A DNA stretch of 64,000 nt from Xanthomonas campestris pv. phormiicola (lineage in GTDB: Bacteria; Pseudomonadota; Gammaproteobacteria; Xanthomonadales; Xanthomonadaceae), in the NCBI GenBank assembly GCA_025666215.1, contig CP102593.1:2245001-2309000 (forward strand), given 5' to 3'. The translations under genes were made by a program, and so were the position numbers. Positions 47,015 to 55,213 of this stretch are shown in pieces. Every line of letters begins with the position of its first letter. Position 1 is the first letter of the stretch. The notes below the pieces were generated by a model. It saw only the letters and a program-made list of their open reading frames with translations. It ran no database searches and had not been told where the DNA came from.

Positions 47015-47632
47015 ATGCCGATCCGCATCCTCGTCGTCGACGACCATCCGCTGCTGCGCGAGGGCATGGCCGCGGTGCTGGCCGCGCAGCCGGACCTGCA
47101 CCTGGTCGGCGAGGCCGCCGACGGCCTGCAGGCGCTGCAGGCCTACCGCACGCTGCGCCCGGACCTGGTGCTGCTGGACCTGCAGTTGCCCGGCCTCGGC
47201 GGCATCGAGGTGATCCTCGCCTTGCGCAAGGAATTCCCGCAGGCGCGGATCGTGGTGGTCACCGCCTCGCGCGGCGACGTGCAGGCGGTGCGCGCGCTGG
47301 AAGCCGGCGCCAGCGGCTATCTGCTCAAGAGCGGGCTGCGCCGCGAGCTGGTCGACACGGTGCGCGCGGTGCACCAGGGCCGGCGCCAGGTGCAGGCCGA
47401 AGTGGCGGCGGGGATCGCCGAACACCTGCTCGGCGACAGCCTGTCCGCGCGCGAGATCCAGGTGCTGCAGAGCGTGGCCGCGGGCAACTCCAACAAGGCC
47501 ATCGCCGCGTTGCTGTCGATCGCCGAGGAGACGGTCAAGGCGCACATGAAGAACATCCTGTGCAAGCTCGGCGCGCGCGATCGCACCCACGCGGTGGCGA
47601 TCGCGGTCAAGCGCGGCATCATCGAACTGTAG
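47015..47632 (+). CDS. NarL/LuxR-type response regulator
   Basis: The 205-residue protein has a receiver domain (about 1-120, acidic pair in VVDDHPLLREG, phosphorylated Asp55 in LLDLQLPG, the conserved Lys in GYLLKSGLRR) and a LuxR helix-turn-helix (about 143-205, LSAREIQVLQSVAAGNSNKAI and ETVKAHMKNILCKLGARDRT). A GTG at 46997, one base after the kinase stop codon, is an alternative start adding six residues. It forms a pair with the kinase. The genes it controls are not visible from sequence; the exported hydrolase genes converge on it 27 bp away. Confidence 0.92.
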   Translation: MPIRILVVDDHPLLREGMAAVLAAQPDLHLVGEAADGLQALQAYRTLRPDLVLLDLQLPGLGGIEVILALRKEFPQARIVVVTASRGDVQAVRALEAGASGYLLKSGLRRELVDTVRAVHQGRRQVQAEVAAGIAEHLLGDSLSAREIQVLQSVAAGNSNKAIAALLSIAEETVKAHMKNILCKLGARDRTHAVAIAVKRGIIEL

Positions 47633-47659
47633 GCACCGCCGCGCTGTCGCGCGTTGCGA

Positions 47660-48568
47660 TCAGGGCACCGGCAACGGCGGTACCGCGTCGGCCGGCAGCG
47701 GATCCAGCGGCTGCAGCGCCACCAGCAGGCCGCGCGGGTCGGCGCCACGCGCGGCGCCCGGGGGGCGCGGCAGCAGCCGCGCGCTGCGCAGCGGACGGAA
47801 GCGGCCGTGTTCGAAGAACACATGGTCGGCCTGCGCGGCCAGCGCGAACAGGTGCGGATCCAGGCCGTTGCGCGGCGTATCGCTGCGTGCGCCGCGCAGG
47901 CGCGCGTCGCTGTCGCCGAAGCGTGTGGCCAGCGGCGCCAGCTCCGGTGCGTCGGCGGCGGCGTAGAAACCGCCGGCCAGCAGCGAGGGCACGCCCTCGG
48001 CGGTGGCGTCGATCCACGCCATCAGGTCGTCGGCCTGTTCGCGGCGGTTGGCGCCGCCGGCGCGCTCGGCATGCAGGCGGGTGAAGTACAGGTTCACCGG
48101 CCGCCCGTGCAGGTCCACGCGCACCAGGCCGGCCACGCTGTAGTCCTCGAACGGATGCAGCAGGGTCTCCGCTTCCTCCAGCACCGGCAGCCGGGTCAGC
48201 AGCGCATTGCCGCGGCGTTGCGGCCGGCTCGGTGGATCGGCGCTGATGAAATGGCAGTGGTAGCCGAGCTGCGCGGCCAGCCATTGCGCCTGGTTCGGCA
48301 GCTGCGCGGTCTGCAGCACTTCCTGCAGCGCGATGGCATCGGGTTGCAGGCGTTGCAGCGCGTCGACCAGGCGCACGCGGCGCGCGGGCCAGTCGTTGCG
48401 GTCCTGCTCGAGGTTGAGGCTGACCACGCTCAGCGTGGCGGTGGGGACGGGCGGCGGCGGCATCGGCAGGCCGGCGGGCAGCGCTTGCGCGCCCGCATGC
48501 GCGACCAGGGCCAGCAGCAGCCAGCCGAGGCGATGCCGTCGTCGTGGGGTCCCGGTCGTGCGCGTCAT
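47660..48568 (-). CDS. Exported EEP-family protein with degenerate active site
   Basis: The 302-residue protein resembles the N-terminal EEP domain of the 48633-51614 protein (LSVVSLNL, DAIALQEVLQTAQLPNQAQWL, YGNALLTR-like RRGNALLTRLPVL, ADHVFFEHGRF). It has an N-terminal hydrophobic segment (about 12-28) and a Pro-rich end. Four positions that are catalytic in the neighbour differ: His151 is Arg164, Asp187 is Gly200, Asn189 is Tyr202 and His265 is Pro278, whereas Glu83 and Asp248/His249 remain. It is therefore unlikely to act as a phosphodiesterase. It probably arose by duplication and is the last gene of the hydrolase operon. Confidence 0.8.
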   Translation of the reverse strand: MTRTTGTPRRRHRLGWLLLALVAHAGAQALPAGLPMPPPPVPTATLSVVSLNLEQDRNDWPARRVRLVDALQRLQPDAIALQEVLQTAQLPNQAQWLAAQLGYHCHFISADPPSRPQRRGNALLTRLPVLEEAETLLHPFEDYSVAGLVRVDLHGRPVNLYFTRLHAERAGGANRREQADDLMAWIDATAEGVPSLLAGGFYAAADAPELAPLATRFGDSDARLRGARSDTPRNGLDPHLFALAAQADHVFFEHGRFRPLRSARLLPRPPGAARGADPRGLLVALQPLDPLPADAVPPLPVP

Positions 48569-48632
48569 GCGTTGGATGCTAGGACCTGCGGCTTCAGCGC
48601 CGCGTGTACGCAGACACGCGGCGCTGCAGTTT

Positions 48633-51614
48633 CTAGCGCGGCAGCACGCTTTCCGGTAGACGCAACGGCACGCTGGCCGCGGCCTGCGTCGCCGAGCGGC
48701 CCAGCACCAGTTCGTAGTCGCCGGCGGCGATGCGCCACTGGCGCTGCACCGGGTCGTAGTCGGCCAGGGTCTTGGGCTCGGCGACGATGCTGACGCGGCG
48801 GGTTTCGCCGGGCTTGAGCGTGAGCTTGTCCCAGCCGACCAGGCGGATCGGCGTGTGGTGGCCCTGCGGCAGGCGCAGGTACAGCTGCGGCACGTCGGCG
48901 CCTTCGCGCTCGCCGCTGTTGCGCACGTCGAAGCTGGCGATCACCGTGCTGCCGTCCACCTGCACGCGCAGGTTGGCGTAGTCGAAGCGGGTGTAGGACA
49001 GGCCGTGGCCGAACGCGTACAGCGGCTCCAGGCCGCGCGCGGCGAACCAGCGGTAGCCGACGTTGGCGCCTTCGATGGCGTAGTCGACATTGCTGCCGGC
49101 CGGTTGCGCCGGCTTGAAGCCCAGCCCCGGGATCGACGGCCGCGGCAGCTGCGCCACGTCGCGCAGCCAGGTCACTGGCAGGCGCCCGGACGGATTGACC
49201 TCGCCCAGCAGCAGCCGCGCCAGCGCCTCGCCGCCGCGGATGCCCGGGTACCAGGCTTCCAGCACCGCCGGCACCTGTTGCAGCCACGGCATCGCCACCG
49301 GGCCGTTGGTCTCCAGCACCACCACCGTGCGCGGGTTGGCCTTGGCCATCGCCGCGATCAGCGCGTCCTGCCTGCCGGGCAGGTTGATGTCGGGCAGGTC
49401 CACCGATTCGGCCGACCACTGCGTGGCGAACACGATCACCGCCTCGGCGCCGCGCGCGAGCCGGGCCGCGGCGGCCACATCGTCGCCGCTGGCGTAGTCG
49501 ATCTGCGCCTCCGGCAGCGCCTTGCGCAGCGCCTGCAGCGGCGAGGACGGATGCAACATCACCGGGCCCGGCCAGGTGGTCGGGGCGATCCCCGGCACCG
49601 CGTTGCCGCCGTTGACGGTGAAGCCGACCATCGACGAGCCGCCGCCGCCGATCACGCCCTTGTCGGCATGCCCGCCGATCACCGCGATGCGCCGCAGCGT
49701 GCGCGGCAACGGCAGCGTGTCGCGCTCGTTGCGCAACAGCACCGTGCCTTCCTCGACCACCTTCTGCACCGCTTCGCCGCCGGCGACATCGTCGATCGGC
49801 TGGCGCTGCGGCGGATGGTCGAAGCTGCCGGTGGCGATGAAGGCGCGCAGGATGCGCCGCACCATGTCGTCCAGGCGCGCCTGCGGCACCGTGCCGCCGG
49901 CCACCGCCAGGCGCAGCGGCTGATCGAAGTACACCGCCTTGTCGAACACTTCGCCGGCCGACTGCTGGTCCAGCCCGGCCAGCGCCGCCCTGGAGCCGCT
50001 GTGCACGCCGCCCCAGTCGGACATCACGTAGCCGGGGAACTTCCACTCCTGCTTCAGCACCTGGTTGAGCAGGTAATCGTGCTCGCAGCCGTAGATGCCG
50101 TTGATGCGGTTGTACGAACACATCACCGAGCCGGGCTCGCCGATCTGCAGCGCCAGCTCGAACGCCAGCAGGTCCGATTCGTGCATGGCCTGCTCGCCGA
50201 TGTCGGCGCTGTGGGTGTTGCGCCCGGTCTCCAGGTCGTTCATCGCGAAGTGCTTCATCGTCGACACCACGCGCTGGCTCTGCACGCCGCGGATCGATTC
50301 GCCGACCATGGTGCCGGCCAGCAGCGGATCTTCGCCGGCGTACTCGAAGTTGCGGCCGTTGCGCGGGTCGCGCTGCAGGTTGACGCTGCCGGCCAGCAGC
50401 ACGTTGAAGCCCTGCTGCCAGGCTTCGCGACCCATCGTGGCGCCGCCGGCGTAGGCCAGGTCGCGGTTCCAGGTGGCGGCGGTGGCCGGGCCGGACGGCA
50501 GGGCGGTGGCGTGGTCGCCGGGACGCACGTTGCCCGGGTTGGTCACGCCGACCCCGGCATCGGCCAGCTGTTGCGCGGCGATGCCCAGGCGTTCAATCGC
50601 CGGCACGAAGCCGGCCGAGCCGAGCGCGCCGGGCGGCAGCGGGCCGCCGTCCCTGCCCAGGCCGAAGTAGCTGTGCAGCATCTGGAACTTCTCGTCCTCG
50701 GTCATCGCCTGCACCAGCAACGCGGCGCGGCGGTCCGGCGCCAGCGCGCGATCGGTCCACGGGCGCTGCGCATCGGCGGTGGCGCTGGGCGCCAGGCGGA
50801 ACGTGCTGACCAGGCCGAAGTGGTCCGAGGCCCAGACGCCGTTGGCGTCGGGCTTCTGGAACAGGATGCGGCTGCTCACCGGTTCGAACCGCTCGCGCTG
50901 GAAGAACACGTGGTCGATGCGCCTGGGCGGGTTGAACTTCGGGTTCAAGGTGCTGTCGGCACGACGGTCCCTGGCGCCGTGCAGGCTGCCGTAGCTGTCG
51001 CCGAAGCCGCTGCGCAGCGCGGCCAGTTCCGGCGCGTCGGCGCTGGCGTTGAAGTCGCCGGCGAGCAGCGACGGCGCGCCGTCGGCGGTCTTGTCGACCC
51101 AGGCCAGCAGGTCCTGCAGCTGGCGTTCGCGCAACGCGCCGCCGGCCTCGGTCCAGTGCAGGTGGGTGACGTAGAGATTGACCGCGTGGCCGTCCACGTC
51201 CAGGCGCAGGCGCCCGGCCGTGCGGCTGTCGTCGAGCGGGTTCAGGCGGATCTGCTCGCGCGCCAGGATCGGACGCCGGGTCAGCAGCGCGTTGCCGTAG
51301 CGCTGCGCGGCGCCGGGCGGATCGACGCTGGTGAAGTACCACTGATAGCCGAGCTGCTCGGCCAGCCATTGCGCCTGGTTGGGGAGCTTGTCGTGCTGCA
51401 GCACCTCTTCCAGCGCGATCGCGTCGGGGTTCAGCGCGCGCAGCGTCTGCACGATCTGGGTGCGCCGGGCCGGCCAATCGAGCTTGTCGTGATACAGGTT
51501 CAGCGTGACCACGCTGAGCGTCGGGGTGTCCTGGGCGGTCGCCGGCGCAGGCGCGGCGAAGGCCGGCCAGGCCAGCGCGAGCGCCAGGCAAAGGAGTCCT
51601 GAAAACGTTTTCAT
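48633..51614 (-). CDS. Exported EEP-GH3 fusion: phosphodiesterase-like domain plus beta-glycosidase
   Basis: The 993-residue protein joins two enzyme domains behind a signal peptide (about 1-20, cut after WPAFA). Residues 32-275 form an EEP domain with all usual active-site residues: Asn39 (TLNLY), Glu70 (ALEEVL), His151 (VTHLHW), Asp187 and Asn189 (AGDFNA), Asp234/His235 (RRIDHVFF) and Asp264/His265 (ASDHFGL). Residues 285-990 are a complete GH3 glycosidase with the (alpha/beta)8 part (MKHFAMNDLETGRN, FEYAGEDPLL, nucleophile Asp533 in VMSDWGGVHSG), the alpha/beta sandwich (EEGTVLLRNE, IAVIGGHADKG) and a fibronectin-like end (FGHGLSYTRFDYANL). No frameshift separates them. EEP enzymes cleave phosphoesters and GH3 enzymes remove beta-linked sugars, so a phosphorylated glycoside is a plausible substrate. 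Confidence 0.88.
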   Translation of the reverse strand: MKTFSGLLCLALALAWPAFAAPAPATAQDTPTLSVVTLNLYHDKLDWPARRTQIVQTLRALNPDAIALEEVLQHDKLPNQAQWLAEQLGYQWYFTSVDPPGAAQRYGNALLTRRPILAREQIRLNPLDDSRTAGRLRLDVDGHAVNLYVTHLHWTEAGGALRERQLQDLLAWVDKTADGAPSLLAGDFNASADAPELAALRSGFGDSYGSLHGARDRRADSTLNPKFNPPRRIDHVFFQRERFEPVSSRILFQKPDANGVWASDHFGLVSTFRLAPSATADAQRPWTDRALAPDRRAALLVQAMTEDEKFQMLHSYFGLGRDGGPLPPGALGSAGFVPAIERLGIAAQQLADAGVGVTNPGNVRPGDHATALPSGPATAATWNRDLAYAGGATMGREAWQQGFNVLLAGSVNLQRDPRNGRNFEYAGEDPLLAGTMVGESIRGVQSQRVVSTMKHFAMNDLETGRNTHSADIGEQAMHESDLLAFELALQIGEPGSVMCSYNRINGIYGCEHDYLLNQVLKQEWKFPGYVMSDWGGVHSGSRAALAGLDQQSAGEVFDKAVYFDQPLRLAVAGGTVPQARLDDMVRRILRAFIATGSFDHPPQRQPIDDVAGGEAVQKVVEEGTVLLRNERDTLPLPRTLRRIAVIGGHADKGVIGGGGSSMVGFTVNGGNAVPGIAPTTWPGPVMLHPSSPLQALRKALPEAQIDYASGDDVAAAARLARGAEAVIVFATQWSAESVDLPDINLPGRQDALIAAMAKANPRTVVVLETNGPVAMPWLQQVPAVLEAWYPGIRGGEALARLLLGEVNPSGRLPVTWLRDVAQLPRPSIPGLGFKPAQPAGSNVDYAIEGANVGYRWFAARGLEPLYAFGHGLSYTRFDYANLRVQVDGSTVIASFDVRNSGEREGADVPQLYLRLPQGHHTPIRLVGWDKLTLKPGETRRVSIVAEPKTLADYDPVQRQWRIAAGDYELVLGRSATQAAASVPLRLPESVLPR
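51600..51613. promoter_or_regulatory. LacI-family-like palindrome overlapping the EEP-GH3 start codon
   Basis: TGAAAACGTTTTCA is a perfect 14-bp palindrome with the central CG typical of LacI-family operators. It overlaps the start codon, its first T on the minus strand being the T of ATG. No LacI gene lies in the window. A bound repressor here would block transcription or initiation. Chance origin is possible because the codons AAA ACG TTT TCA are also a plausible signal-peptide start. Confidence 0.45.
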
Positions 51615-51695
51615 AGTGGGGCGCGAAGCCTCTCCAGCAGCAGAAGGGAAAGTCGCATCGGGGGGAGTGGGGGAGGGAAGAGCCGCGGTGCGCCG

Positions 51696-53468
51696 CTAGG
51701 ACGGCGCTTCGTCGCTGCGCATCACCGGATACAGCCGGTACTGCGTGTCCCATGAGGAATGGCGGCGGTAGAAGAACTCCAGCCGCGCATGCGGATCCTT
51801 GGCGAAGTCGGCGTCGTGCTCGAGTTTGCCCTCGAATTCGGCCTGCAGCGCCGGGTCGCTGGCCAGCATCTGCCGCGCCACGTCCTCGGCCACATAGTCT
51901 TCCATGTATTCGGTGCGTTCGAAGGCGCTGTTGAACTCGCCCCATTGCAGCAGCGAGTCCGGCGCCTGCGGTTCCAGCAGCGCCATCAGCAGCCGCGCCT
52001 TGGGCTGGGCGATCGGCACGAACAGCGTGCCGGCGCCGATGGCGCGGGTGTCCGGCTGCCAGGCGCCCTTGACCGCGAGCCGCTGGTGGCCTTCGGAGGA
52101 ACGCACGGCGAAGCTGGCGTCGTCGGCGCGGAACGTCTGCACCGGCAGCGTGGCGGCGCGGTCCAGGGTGCGGAAGGCGATGCCGTGCTGGCGCAACTTG
52201 GCGGCGACCAGCGCCGCCTGCGCGGCCGGCACCAGATAGCCGGCGCGCGGCGCCACGACTTCCACGCTCGGCACGATGCGATCGCGCAGCGGCACCCGCC
52301 AGATCTGTGGGGTGCGCTCGTCGTAGCGGGTCATCAGCGCGCCGGACACCGGCGACAGCGTGCGGGTGTAGGCGTAGCCGCGGAAATCCACCAGGTGCGA
52401 CTGTTCGGTGGTGCGGTAGTCCAGCGCCAGCGTCTTGCCGCCGAGCTGCTGCGCGCGCGTGTCGGCGGCCAGCGCGTCGGCGCGCCAGCGGCCGCCGTTG
52501 CGCGCCACCTGCTGCAGCACCGAGACGATGGTGTTGCGGGTGATGCGCACGCGTTGCGGATAGGGCTTCCACGAATGCGTTTCCACCAGCATGCCGAAGC
52601 GGTTGCGCAGCTGGAAATAGCCGTGCGAGAAGCGCGGCGTGGCCACGCCGTCCTCGAAGCCGGAGGCCGGATCGTCGTTGACCACGAACGAGGGGTAGTA
52701 GGGCAGCGGCAGCGAGCCCTGGCGCTTGAGGTCGGCGAGCACGCCGTCGCGCAGGCGCAGGCCGTCGCCGCGCAGCGCGGCGTCGCCGGCGTGCAGCGGT
52801 TCCACCTGCACCGACACGTCGTGCTCGAACTGCGCGCCGTCGGTGACGTGCAGGTCCACGTACAGCAGCGGATCCCACTGCTCGACCAGGCGCAGCATCG
52901 CCTGCATCTCCGGCGCATCGGCCTTGACGTAGTCGCGGTTGAGGTTGAGGTTCTGCGCGGTGGTGCGCCAGCCCATCTGCTCCGGGCCGCGCTGGTTGGG
53001 CCGGTTCCAGGCGCCGAAGCGCTCGTGGCCATCGACGTTGAACACCGGCACGAACAGCCACACCTGCTTGTCCAGCGCACCGCGCGCGGCCTCACCGTCG
53101 AGCAGCTGGCGCAGCGCCAGGAAGCCGGCGTCCTTGCCGTCGATCTCGCCGGCGTGGATGCCGCCCTGGATCAGCACCACCGGCAGCTTGCGCGCCTGCG
53201 CCGCGGCCGCGTCCAGCGCGCCGGAGGTGGACACCGCCAGCGCCTGCATCGGCCGGCCCTCGGGCGTGGTGCCGAAATCGAAGCAGCGCACCGCCTGCGG
53301 ATAGCGCTGCGCGAACGCAGCGCACAATGCGATGGTCTCGGCGTAGCGGCCGGTGCGCGCGTAGCCGCTGCGTTCGGCCTCGGTGGACAGGCCCGCATCG
53401 CTGGCCAGCAATGGCATGCTGCACAGCAGCATCGGCAGCAGGAAGGGAACCAGCCAGGGTCGGATCAT
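51696..53468 (-). CDS. Exported M14 zinc carboxypeptidase
   Basis: The 590-residue protein has a signal peptide (about 1-23, PMLLCSMPLLAS). The peptidase domain (about 40-340) carries the zinc ligands His105 and Glu108 in GGIHAGEIDG, a histidine in YVDLHVTDGAQFEHD, and a later catalytic Glu in LVETHSWKPY, with FNVDGHERFGAWNRPNQ in between. The remaining 200 residues are a beta-rich region. M14 enzymes remove residues from the C terminus of peptides or cut peptidoglycan stem peptides. It is the first gene of the run M14, EEP-GH3, EEP on the minus strand, with gaps of 81 and 64 bp, and diverges from a peptide transporter. Confidence 0.9.
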   Translation of the reverse strand: MIRPWLVPFLLPMLLCSMPLLASDAGLSTEAERSGYARTGRYAETIALCAAFAQRYPQAVRCFDFGTTPEGRPMQALAVSTSGALDAAAAQARKLPVVLIQGGIHAGEIDGKDAGFLALRQLLDGEAARGALDKQVWLFVPVFNVDGHERFGAWNRPNQRGPEQMGWRTTAQNLNLNRDYVKADAPEMQAMLRLVEQWDPLLYVDLHVTDGAQFEHDVSVQVEPLHAGDAALRGDGLRLRDGVLADLKRQGSLPLPYYPSFVVNDDPASGFEDGVATPRFSHGYFQLRNRFGMLVETHSWKPYPQRVRITRNTIVSVLQQVARNGGRWRADALAADTRAQQLGGKTLALDYRTTEQSHLVDFRGYAYTRTLSPVSGALMTRYDERTPQIWRVPLRDRIVPSVEVVAPRAGYLVPAAQAALVAAKLRQHGIAFRTLDRAATLPVQTFRADDASFAVRSSEGHQRLAVKGAWQPDTRAIGAGTLFVPIAQPKARLLMALLEPQAPDSLLQWGEFNSAFERTEYMEDYVAEDVARQMLASDPALQAEFEGKLEHDADFAKDPHARLEFFYRRHSSWDTQYRLYPVMRSDEAPS

Positions 53469-53647
53469 TGCGGCACCGTCTCGGGATAGGCCCCCATGAT
53501 GCGTGCAGCGCGCCGATTGCGAAAGCACCCGCAGGCCGGCGCGGCCATCGCGGACGGTTCGATTCGCCCGGAACGATCGGGTAACCTTCTGAAAATTTTG
53601 CCTGGACCGCTGCCTGTGACGAGCGAACGATCGACGAGGACTCCTGG

Positions 53648-55204
53648 ATGAGCGCGGCCAGCGCAGCGGCCGGCGCGCGGATGCCGCGGCAGATCCCGTA
53701 CATCATCGGCAACGAGGCCTGCGAGCGTTTCAGCTTCTACGGCATGCGCAACATCCTGGTGCAGTTCCTGATCACCTCGCTGCTGCTGCAGGAGATGACC
53801 GCGCCCGGCCGCGAGGCCGAGGCCAAGCACATCCTGCACAGCTTCATGGTCGGCGTGTATTTCTTCCCGCTGCTCGGCGGCTGGCTGGCCGACCGCTTCT
53901 TCGGCAAGTACACCACCATCGTGTGGTTCAGCCTGGTCTATTGCGCCGGCCATGCCTGCCTGGCCCTGTTCGAGGGCAGCCGCAGCGGCTTCTTCGTCGG
54001 GCTCGGCCTGATCGCGCTGGGCGCGGGCGGGATCAAGCCGCTGGTGGCCTCGTTCATGGGCGACCAGTTCGACCAGTCCAACAAGCACCTGGCCAAGGTG
54101 GTGTTCGACGCCTTCTACTGGATCATCAACTTCGGTTCGCTGTTCGCCTCGCTGCTGATCCCGCTGGCGCTGAAGCATCTCGGCCCGGCCTGGGCGTTCG
54201 GCATTCCCGGCATCCTGATGTTCGTGGCCACGCTGGTGTTCTGGGCCGGGCGCCGCCGCTACGTGCGCGTGCCGCTGCCGCCGCAGGATCCGCACGGCTT
54301 CGCCCAGGTGGTGCGCAGCGCGCTGCTGGCGCGCGCGCCGGGGCAGCGGCGTCCGGGCCTGGCGCTGGCCGCCGTCGCGGTGCTGCTGGCGCTGGCCAGC
54401 TTCGCGCTGCTGCCGGCGCTGGGCATCGTGATCTGCCTGTGCCTGGCGCTGGTGCTGCTGCTGGCCGGCGTCGGCGGCGGCACCTGGTGGCAGCTGGAGC
54501 GCGCCCGCGCGCTGCATCCGGACGCGGCGGTGGACGGCGTGCGCGCGGTGCTGCGGGTGCTGGTGGTGTTCGCGCTGGCGACCCCGTTCTTCTCGCTGTT
54601 CGACCAGAAGGCCTCGACCTGGGTGCTGCAGGGCCAGCAGATGCAGATGCCCGACTGGTTCAGCGCCTCGCAGATGCAGGCGCTGAATCCGGCGCTGGTG
54701 ATGCTGTTGATCCCGTTCAACAACCTGGTGCTGTATCCGCTGCTGCGCCGTGGCGGCTACGAGCCGACCGCGCTGCGACGGATGACCGCCGGCATCGCCT
54801 GCAGCGGCCTGGCCTGGATCGTGGTCGGCACGCTGCAGGTGGCGATGGACGGCGGCGACGCGCTGTCCATCGCCTGGCAGATCCTGCCGTACGCGCTGCT
54901 GACCTTCGGCGAGGTGCTGGTCTCGGCGACCGGGCTGGAGTTCGCCTACAGCCAGGCGCCGCCATCGATGAAGGGCGTGGTGATGAGCTTCTGGAACCTG
55001 ACCACCACGGTCGGCAACCTGTGGGTGCTGCTGTCCAACGCGGCGGTGCGCAACGACGCCGTCACCGCGCACATCGGCAGTACCGGGCTCAGCGAAACCG
55101 CGTTCCTGATGTTCTTCTTCGCCGCCTTCGCCTGCGTCGCCGCGCTGTTGTTCGGGCTGTATGCGCGCCGTTACCGCATGGTCGATCATTACCGTACCGC
55201 CTGA
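53648..55204 (+). CDS. POT-family proton-dependent oligopeptide transporter
   Basis: The 518-residue inner-membrane protein imports di- and tripeptides with protons. It has about fourteen hydrophobic segments and the POT signature EACERFSFYGMRNIL (ExxERF), YFFPLLGGWLADRFFGKY, and the helix GAGGIKPLVASFMGDQFD, with the C-terminal PPSMKGVVMSFWNLTTTVGN. Its neighbour is a divergent M14 carboxypeptidase gene, 179 bp away, so peptides released outside could be taken up here. The rhomboid gene follows after 9 bp. Confidence 0.92.
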   Translation: MSAASAAAGARMPRQIPYIIGNEACERFSFYGMRNILVQFLITSLLLQEMTAPGREAEAKHILHSFMVGVYFFPLLGGWLADRFFGKYTTIVWFSLVYCAGHACLALFEGSRSGFFVGLGLIALGAGGIKPLVASFMGDQFDQSNKHLAKVVFDAFYWIINFGSLFASLLIPLALKHLGPAWAFGIPGILMFVATLVFWAGRRRYVRVPLPPQDPHGFAQVVRSALLARAPGQRRPGLALAAVAVLLALASFALLPALGIVICLCLALVLLLAGVGGGTWWQLERARALHPDAAVDGVRAVLRVLVVFALATPFFSLFDQKASTWVLQGQQMQMPDWFSASQMQALNPALVMLLIPFNNLVLYPLLRRGGYEPTALRRMTAGIACSGLAWIVVGTLQVAMDGGDALSIAWQILPYALLTFGEVLVSATGLEFAYSQAPPSMKGVVMSFWNLTTTVGNLWVLLSNAAVRNDAVTAHIGSTGLSETAFLMFFFAAFACVAALLFGLYARRYRMVDHYRTA

Positions 55205-55213
55205 GGCCCCCGC

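Noticed and set aside
48569..48632. Promoter or separate regulation for the degenerate EEP gene
   Set aside because: The 64-bp gap has no clear promoter boxes, so co-transcription with EEP-GH3 is simpler.
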